A stretch of DNA of 64,000 nt, from NCBI GenBank assembly GCA_002102555.1, contig MCFL01000009.1:372001-436000 (forward strand), written 5' to 3'. The number at the start of each line of letters is the position of its first letter. Position 1 is the stretch's first letter. The translations under genes were made by a program, and so were the position numbers. This stretch comes from Catenaria anguillulae PL171. Its lineage: Eukaryota > Blastocladiomycota > Blastocladiomycetes > Blastocladiales > Catenariaceae. The notes beneath the pieces are model-generated. The model was not told where the DNA came from, ran no database searches, and was given only the letters and a program-made list of their open reading frames with translations. Shown here piece by piece: positions 58,140 through 64,000 of this stretch.

Positions 58140-60561
58140 GGCCGGTGACGCCACGCTCGCAGGTTTGCCTGACACGGCGTCGGCCAACCAACAAGCCGAC
58201 CTAGCGGCCTTTGCACTGACCTGCGAGTCGGCAGCAGCGGCCGTGCTTCCATCAGTGCGGTCCTCTACTAGAGCCTGCAAATCACGTTACTGGCCGCGCT
58301 CTACTCGCTCGAATCCACACTCCGGCTGAGCACCGACCTGGCTAGCCATGTCAAGGTCCTGATTCTCTCGTCCGAGTTCATGGACTGGTACCAATACGAC
58401 CTGGAGGGCGCCCTGGGCGAGCCCGTCAAGTACATTGGCCGCGGGTCAGTGCCGTGCCTCTTGCGGCTGCCATTTCTCGGCCCAACGACCGAACGCTCAC
58501 CGCTCATGGCATGGCGTGGTTGACAACCGTTTCGCACCTTTGCCCCAACCTTGTCGTCGTCGACTTTGGACCCATGGGCGTCTTGCCCAAAACACTGACC
58601 CTTGGCTTCGCCTACTTGGTTCAAATCCTGAGTCAGCGTGGCGGATGGTTCAAGTCGCCCAACGAGGAGGGCTTGGCCGGCCGTGTCGTCGATTCTCATT
58701 TCCACTCCCGTGGACCAGGATACCTGAAGCCGCCGCCCGCTGTTGTATGTGGTGTCGAGGATCGATTGGGGTCGCAAGGTGCTCGTTGTCGAGACGACTT
58801 AGGCGCGCGTGGCCATGATTTCGCCCGATGATTGAGGTGCTGATTCCAGGCGGGCACGATGAGTTGGCAAACTGGCGGATTGGCAACATCAACATCTTTG
58901 GTGATTTGGGCGAGGAACCAGCGCACCAAAGCCGTCGTTGTCATCATTGCCCTCCTCTGCGCCTAGCAAGTTGCCTCCACCCAAGGGCAAATCCAAGAAC
59001 AAGAACAAAAGCAAAAAGTCTTCTCCCGCACCGGCAGCGGCCAAACTCGCAGCTGTTCCGACCAAAGCCGCGGGCAAAGTCACGCTTCAAATCGGCACCA
59101 TGGACGATGCGCTCGAGATCATGCACAAGCCGCCGAGCCACCATCCCTCGCACGAACGCATCATTTCCAGCCGTACGTATGCCTTGCGCCGGTGCACCGT
59201 GGAGCCGCCCGCGTCGTCTCCCTGGACATCGGTGGCCACCCTCGATTTCGGGCCACCGCCGTTTACGAGCGTCAATCACGGGGAATCGCTCGACATGCTT
59301 GCCCTGCTCGCGCGCGCGTTCCCATACCTGAACCGGCTCGTGATCCGGGCCAACGACTCGTGCGTGGCCGACATCTTGCTTGCCGTGGATCCGTTTGTGC
59401 GCCGCCGACCCGAAATTGGCCCGCCATTGCGCGAGCCGGGTGTGATGCGACTCAAGACCGGACTCGGATGTTCATCCAGGTCGTACGTGCCCTCAGCGGC
59501 CGTGAAAAAGATTTGCGAGCCCACTTGCGGCCACCTGCACCCGCTCTTCATTTCCGTGCACGTGACCACGCTGCACGAGCTCGGCGCAGACCTCAACAAG
59601 ATCCTGATTCACCCGAGCCTTGCCTTGGGCCTTGAGCGCATCAACACGATGGGCGTGCGGCTGAATGTTTCTGCCGCCTCGTGTGCTGGCACCCACGAAT
59701 GCCTCGTTTCCACGATTCAAGCCCCTCGCTCATGTCATTCAACAGCCCCGTCCCGGTTCCCATCGAGCAAACTACGCTGCCCAATCTACGCGGCCTCAAC
59801 CTCGGATTCGTCGAGGGCGTGATGGCGGGTGGGGCGGAACCACCTTTGCACCTGAAAGTGCCCATGTGCCCGTAGCTCGAGTCGCTTGTGCTTGACGTCC
59901 GCGGATATCCACAAACCCAGTTCCAAGAGGCGCGCGAAGTGATTGATGTGCTTGAAAAGTACCCGGCGTTGCGGAACGCAGCCATCGCGTGTGCGACTGG
60001 ATCTCGTGCAAATCAACAGACACTTCTTTTCGGTGTCGGCCAACGTGCGACCATTGCCACACCTAGCTTGGCTCGTGATTTGCAACTATGCGTCGCAAAC
60101 CGGGCAAAGCAATGCCGACGCAGTCGGCCTGTGGAGTATGGGCACGGTGGCTGGGTCGTTGCGCATTAGCGAGGTACCGCTCATAGACCCGTCATTCAAG
60201 GTGGCCCCGAGCTTGCTGCCGAGCAATGACTGGATCGAGGCCAAGGGCGAGGTCACGCAAGGGATGCTTGTGCCGAATCTCAACACGCCGTGCGTTCGTG
60301 CGCAAGAAGCAGGTCATTGGTAAAGTGTGGCGGCCAGGGTCCAAGCTCGTTGTGTGGGCGGCGCCGACGGTGGCCAACGGGGTGGCGGTTGTGTACAAGG
60401 ATTTCATGGGCAAGGCGACGGATGATCGGTTGAAGGTGAGTGTGCAGGGAAGGCAAATTCCGATCAAGAATATTCGCAGGTTGGTGAAAGGTGAGGTGAG
60501 CCCACAGGACATGGAGTTGCATTTGGGCCCGACGATTTGGCCCTTGTATGTCACGGTTTGA
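58140..60561 (+). pseudogene. Decayed paralog of the 24723 F-box/LRR-like gene
   Basis: Segments in several frames run colinearly with the 24723 protein: LPDTASANQQADLAAFALTC (near 58160); LASHVKVLILSSEFMDWYQ (near 58350; live gene LAKHVKVISLGQTFIDWSQ); MAWLTTVSHLCPNLVVV (58510); VLIPGGHDELANWRI (58840; live LIPGGQKEHGSWWI); a long frame 58938-59822 including DILLAVDPFVRRRPEIG (live ALLTVDPFVRRTPDIG); then LESLVLDVRG after an in-frame TAG at 59873-59875 where the live gene reads CPNLESL. At least four frame changes plus this stop mean it cannot encode the full protein. Ends near 60561. Confidence 0.85.
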
Positions 60562-61106
60562 GACTCGAGGCGTTTTCAACGGTTTGACTTTCTGCTTTGC
60601 TGCGTGGTGCACTGTACAAAACTCTCCGTGTACCAGATTCTGAAGATGCAGACACGATTTTCGTCTCAAAATACACAGTACCGGCGTCGGGTCATTCGAG
60701 ATCGTGTGTCGAATATCCTTTCCTTTTTGGCCTGGTCCACGAATGCATTTGGTTGGTCGGTTGCGATTGGAAGTTTAGGGTGAGCAGGATGGGATTGCCA
60801 TGTTGCTGGGTGTCGCTCAGTTGTGGACTCGCATCCACGACTGGGGTCGGCCATTCGGTCGTTGAGGATTTGAATTTCAAATGCTGTTGGTCGTTGATTA
60901 ATGTCAAGTTTGTGTTTCTCGGCGCAAATGTATGTCACGCTTGTCGACAATAAACTTGTGCAACTGGCAAGAACACACGCACGCTGGGAATGTGGGAAAC
61001 ATGTTTACATGTGAGATGGGCGGTGACCTGTGAGTGAGACACGCGAAACATGTAATAATGGAATCAGGCAAAGCTCGGAAAATCTACAGCAACAAGTGAT
61101 TTATCT
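60562..61106. other. Intergenic region
   Basis: 0.54 kb between the pseudogene and the convergent Trp-Trp repeat gene; nothing supported. Confidence 0.5.
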
Positions 61107-62960
61107 CTACAGCTGATGAAGCTTAATCCACGCCTGGACATGCTGAGGGAAGGGATTATTGCTCTTGAAGATATCCCAGTCGGGTTTCTGCTGAGTGCGC
61201 CTCTGCATCCACCACCAGTCCAGCATACAAATGCTGCCGCGTCTCGCGGCCTCGGTAACCCTTTCGTTGACAAACCGGCACCACTCTTCGTCCTTTTCCG
61301 CTGGAATGACTTGTACTGCCCGAATATATCTATCGAGCAGAATTGTGTATGACGTGCAAAAGAAAGAGGCAAATACCTCGTTTGGGATCGTGCCGAATAA
61401 ATCAGATTGCATCCACCATGCATACGCTGCGGGTTTTGTCGGCCACGCACGTGTGCCAGCAATGAGCGTTTTCCCATCCACCATTTCAGAGTCAAACCAC
61501 GGGCTGCTGGTCCACCATTCCAGGATCTCGATCGATCCGCATGAAAATGCCCATTCCGTTACTGATTCTCTTGTCATGCGATTGATTTGCGTATTGGCCC
61601 AACTCGTTTTACCTGGCGAATACACCTTGGCCCACCAGTCAAACACAAAAGTGCGGTTGTTTCGGGCAGCGTGCTCGAGCAAGTCTCGAGGCCATTCAGC
61701 AACCAGCTTCGAATCCCACAACCACGGCAGCATATGTGCGTGTGCACTTGCTGCCAAGACAAACTCTCTTCGTTGAGGTTTGAGCAGAAAACCAGACGCA
61801 CTTATCCACCATTGCAGCACGTGTTGATGCCCATTTTCGGCAGCGCTGAGCAGAGCCTGGTCAACAAGACGCTCATGGGATGCAGAGAGGCGATTCAATG
61901 GGTAGCGAGCACGCAACCAATCCAGGACTCGAACGCTGCCCGCCTCAGATGCAATCGTGTATCCGTTCAAAAATGCCCGGCGATTGTTCTTGTTGCCGAC
62001 CTGGCCGCTGCTTGCTGAACTTCCGCCGAGACGGGCGAGCCACTCTACAATTCGAGTCGAGTCATCGGCAACGCACGCACACATGATGCAGAGTGAAGCA
62101 AGCCGCCTCAAGAGATTGAAGCGATGCAGCAATAACGGGAGCTCGAGCGCAGCCGCGTGGTTCAAACAACTGTGCTGCTTGACAGCGTTCATCAACTTGA
62201 ACTTGTTGCTTGCCGCAATGTTGTTGAGCGCACTATCATGACCAGACGGCGGAATGTGCGACAGCCACCAATGAAACAGGGTAAACTTTGGGTCATTCAC
62301 CCGAAGCGCATGCACGATTGCGACCGAGAACAGATCCGGTGGGAGCTGATGTTGCTTGACCGCTTCGGGACGATGTTTGAGCCACCATTCACACACAGCG
62401 AGATGACCCGACTTGGTCGCAGCAGAGAGAATCCACGACTCCAATTCCGAAATCTTGAACGCAGTCACCAATTTCCTTTCCACCATTCGGGTCCACCATT
62501 GCACCACTTCTAAATGGCCACTTTCGGCTGCCCCGGTCACTGCATCTTTTGTGTACCAACAGACGTGGCCAAACCTGCGCCACCACCACCCAAGGACATG
62601 AATGAACCCATTGCCGCTTGCGCAATCCATGGCCTTGTTTGTCCACTGCAACGGCCGATGCGGATACGCTTTCGACATGTGATCCAGAAAGCAAATCAAG
62701 TCGAGGTTGCCCATCCTGCTCGCGAGATCCAGATCGACCCACCAGCAGCACATGATTGCCGCCTTGGAAATGCCTGGAAACTCGGAGCGCGGGCCCAGCA
62801 CGTTGATGAGAGCGAGAAGCGTGGGCGGGATGATTGCGCGACCTGGTTGGTACGTTGACGCTCGAACCGCCACGGCGAGGAGATGCTCGATGAGTTGCAA
62901 TGGGAGCGACGGTGCGGGCATGAGGTTGTCCATGATGCATGAAATTGCTGCAAGTTGCAT
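61107..62960 (-). CDS. Trp-Trp ankyrin-like repeat protein
   Basis: Single exon, 617 residues on the minus strand, from ATG 62960; downstream Mets (MDNLMP) are possible starts. About ten units end in a Trp-Trp pair: GWWWRR, QWWTRM, EWWLKH, HWWLSH, QWWISA, DWWAKV, EWWTSS and others, each preceded by an A-A-x-x-G-H-x-x-V-L helix (for example AAESGHLEVVQWW, AAENGHQHVLQWW). This is the ankyrin helix-turn-helix rhythm with the second helix ending in WW. The first 50 residues are F-box-like (PLQLIEHLLAVAV). Ankyrin-type repeats mediate protein binding. Similar Trp-rich repeat proteins are to be expected as a family in this lineage, but I can point to only one copy here. Confidence 0.8.
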   Translation of the reverse strand: MQLAAISCIMDNLMPAPSLPLQLIEHLLAVAVRASTYQPGRAIIPPTLLALINVLGPRSEFPGISKAAIMCCWWVDLDLASRMGNLDLICFLDHMSKAYPHRPLQWTNKAMDCASGNGFIHVLGWWWRRFGHVCWYTKDAVTGAAESGHLEVVQWWTRMVERKLVTAFKISELESWILSAATKSGHLAVCEWWLKHRPEAVKQHQLPPDLFSVAIVHALRVNDPKFTLFHWWLSHIPPSGHDSALNNIAASNKFKLMNAVKQHSCLNHAAALELPLLLHRFNLLRRLASLCIMCACVADDSTRIVEWLARLGGSSASSGQVGNKNNRRAFLNGYTIASEAGSVRVLDWLRARYPLNRLSASHERLVDQALLSAAENGHQHVLQWWISASGFLLKPQRREFVLAASAHAHMLPWLWDSKLVAEWPRDLLEHAARNNRTFVFDWWAKVYSPGKTSWANTQINRMTRESVTEWAFSCGSIEILEWWTSSPWFDSEMVDGKTLIAGTRAWPTKPAAYAWWMQSDLFGTIPNEVFASFFCTSYTILLDRYIRAVQVIPAEKDEEWCRFVNERVTEAARRGSICMLDWWWMQRRTQQKPDWDIFKSNNPFPQHVQAWIKLHQL

Positions 62961-63542
62961 TGGTTATCAAGGGTAAGGTCAAAGATTAAACGAATTTCAA
63001 CGTTCAGCTGGCGGGTCAGCATCGTGATTCATGTCCGGCATTCGCCTTGACGCTCTGTCATTATGATCTTGCATGGAAATCGTCGAATGAGTCAAGTGGA
63101 CGGCCGGGTGGAGCCGGACCATGGGCGCCCTGGCCGTTGCGCCCGCGATACCGCACACCCTCGGCTCAGGCCAACTTGACCTTCGGTTTCGCTCAACCCC
63201 CTGGGCCGGATCGATCGCAGGTGCCGGGCTCACACGCTGAGCGATCGCGTCGTCGGGACGTGGTCAATGGCCAAGGACAAATCATGGTGTTGAGCTGCCA
63301 AGCTGAAATAAAAGCGTTGGGTACATGTGTCCCCAATTGATCGTTTCCGCTCGACAAGACGCAAGCGTGCCATCGACCGTCAATGCAGGCTGCGTCTCAG
63401 TTGACCAAATCATGCAACTTGTAACACATTGAAAGAGGAGCCCATTTGATGCGCCTTTGCTCGCAAATGACAGACCAAAGCCTCAGCGCAAGGGTATATT
63501 CCGAGCCCAAAGACACAAACCCACGCAACATCCACAAGCAGG
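62961..63542. other. Intergenic region
   Basis: 0.58 kb between two minus-strand genes; nothing supported. Confidence 0.5.
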
Positions 63543-64000
63543 CTAGATTTGCGAAAGGTGAAACATGGCATATGCGAAATCAAGTTGAGCCGACACCCAC
63601 ATCCAACGATACCCAAGCGCAATGACCCGATCCCGATCCACATCCGACATGCCCTTGACCAAATCGAGCTTGATTCCTGAATTGTCCATCACAAGCTTAG
63701 TCACATGCGCCAAGGACGGCGGCTCATATGTTCGATCTGATGGTGCAAACCACCACTTGGCCGACTCGCCGAGAACTGCCAGTTTGACGAGTGCGATCCC
63801 CTTCTTGAGCAACGCATGGTCGTCAGCGACAAAATAGCGCGAGAATATGCGAGGCGTCGTGTCCGAGTGGGGAGCGAGATCAATGTTGCTCGCGGCACAA
63901 ATGGTGGCAAGGACGAGGTCGTGGTCGATCTCAATGAGGCTATCGGTAATTCGGTTGTACACGATTTTGATGCGAAAAGATACTTGGTGGTAGTGCGTTC
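63543..64000 (-). CDS. Partial gene, paralog of the 51665 protein C-terminus
   Basis: Frame open from the window edge to a stop at 63543-63545, at least 152 residues. Reading in from the edge, QVSFRIKIVYNRITDSLIEI parallels NVSPRKRIVYDRFVKRLARV of the 51665 protein. Both end with a similar helix: here GYRWMWVSAQLDFAYAMF, there GLAWMQTSALLDDTFLERF. Absolute identity is low but order and spacing agree. The 5' part lies beyond the window. Family unrecognised. Confidence 0.72.
   Translation of the reverse strand, partial: THYHQVSFRIKIVYNRITDSLIEIDHDLVLATICAASNIDLAPHSDTTPRIFSRYFVADDHALLKKGIALVKLAVLGESAKWWFAPSDRTYEPPSLAHVTKLVMDNSGIKLDLVKGMSDVDRDRVIALGYRWMWVSAQLDFAYAMFHLSQI

Noticed and set aside
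1-64000. CRISPR arrays, rRNA genes, bacterial-type promoters or operons
   Set aside because: No regularly spaced repeats or ribosomal sequence; introns and domain content are eukaryotic.

Overview
The window reads as nuclear DNA of an intron-bearing fungus, most plausibly an early-diverging zoosporic lineage such as Blastocladiomycota. This assignment is inference from gene content. Genes are closely packed on both strands. Most are split by short introns (about 62-130 nt) with CTAAC-like branch sites. There is a proteinase K-type subtilisin, a PAS kinase, several lineage-restricted F-box/leucine-rich and Trp-Trp repeat proteins, and an animal-type class I aldolase. I saw no bacterial operons, CRISPR arrays, rRNA or convincing tRNA genes.

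Layout. 1-1065: 3' part of an unrecognised gene. 2147-4162: secreted subtilisin with a Lys/Ala/Gly tail, convergent with a coiled-coil protein (4347-6196, minus). 7735-8647: low-complexity protein. 9499-14043: PAS kinase. 15064-17691: F-box/LRR-type protein. 18307-19902: LanC-like protein without the usual zinc site. 20314-24485: Sec7-PH ARF exchange factor. 24723-27410: large F-box/LRR-type protein. 27732-29151 (minus): trypsin-like secreted protease. 30310-31540: relics of a hAT transposon in two opposed copies. 32610-40201: secreted somatomedin-B-like protein, GDSL esterase, EIPR1 (WD40) and a multi-exon secreted protein. 40369-40674 (minus): small one-span membrane protein. 41068-42087: Bud23 rRNA methyltransferase. 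42781-48193: full-length ABCC/MRP transporter in eight exons. 49212-49790 (minus): decayed copy of the gene at 54592. 50059-51141 (minus): Pro/Met- and Ser-repeat protein. 51665-54057 and 54592-55401: two lineage-restricted genes. 56409-57589: class I fructose-bisphosphate aldolase. 58140-60561: decayed paralog of the 24723 gene. 61107-62960 (minus): Trp-Trp ankyrin-like repeat protein. 63543-64000 (minus): partial paralog of the 51665 gene.

How the genes relate. Housekeeping functions (trafficking by the Sec7 GEF and EIPR1, ribosome biogenesis by Bud23, glycolysis by aldolase, PAS kinase signalling) are interspersed with a secretome (subtilisin, trypsin-like protease, esterase, somatomedin-B-like protein, a 563-residue secreted protein) that fits a saprotroph or parasite digesting protein-rich material. 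Three lineage-restricted families each appear twice in 64 kb, two of them as live gene plus decayed copy, so the region shows ongoing duplication and loss.

The most unusual signals are: (1) splice donors that follow GTNCG instead of GTAAGT in 27 of the 40 introns I placed; (2) a LanC-like protein that has lost two of three zinc ligands; (3) a class I aldolase in an apparent fungus; (4) a two-member family with a possible papain-like Cys/His arrangement; (5) a protease whose active-site serine sits in a 20-nt micro-exon and which ends in a histone-like basic tail. All gene structures are hand-derived from frames and splice signals; no similarity search was run.
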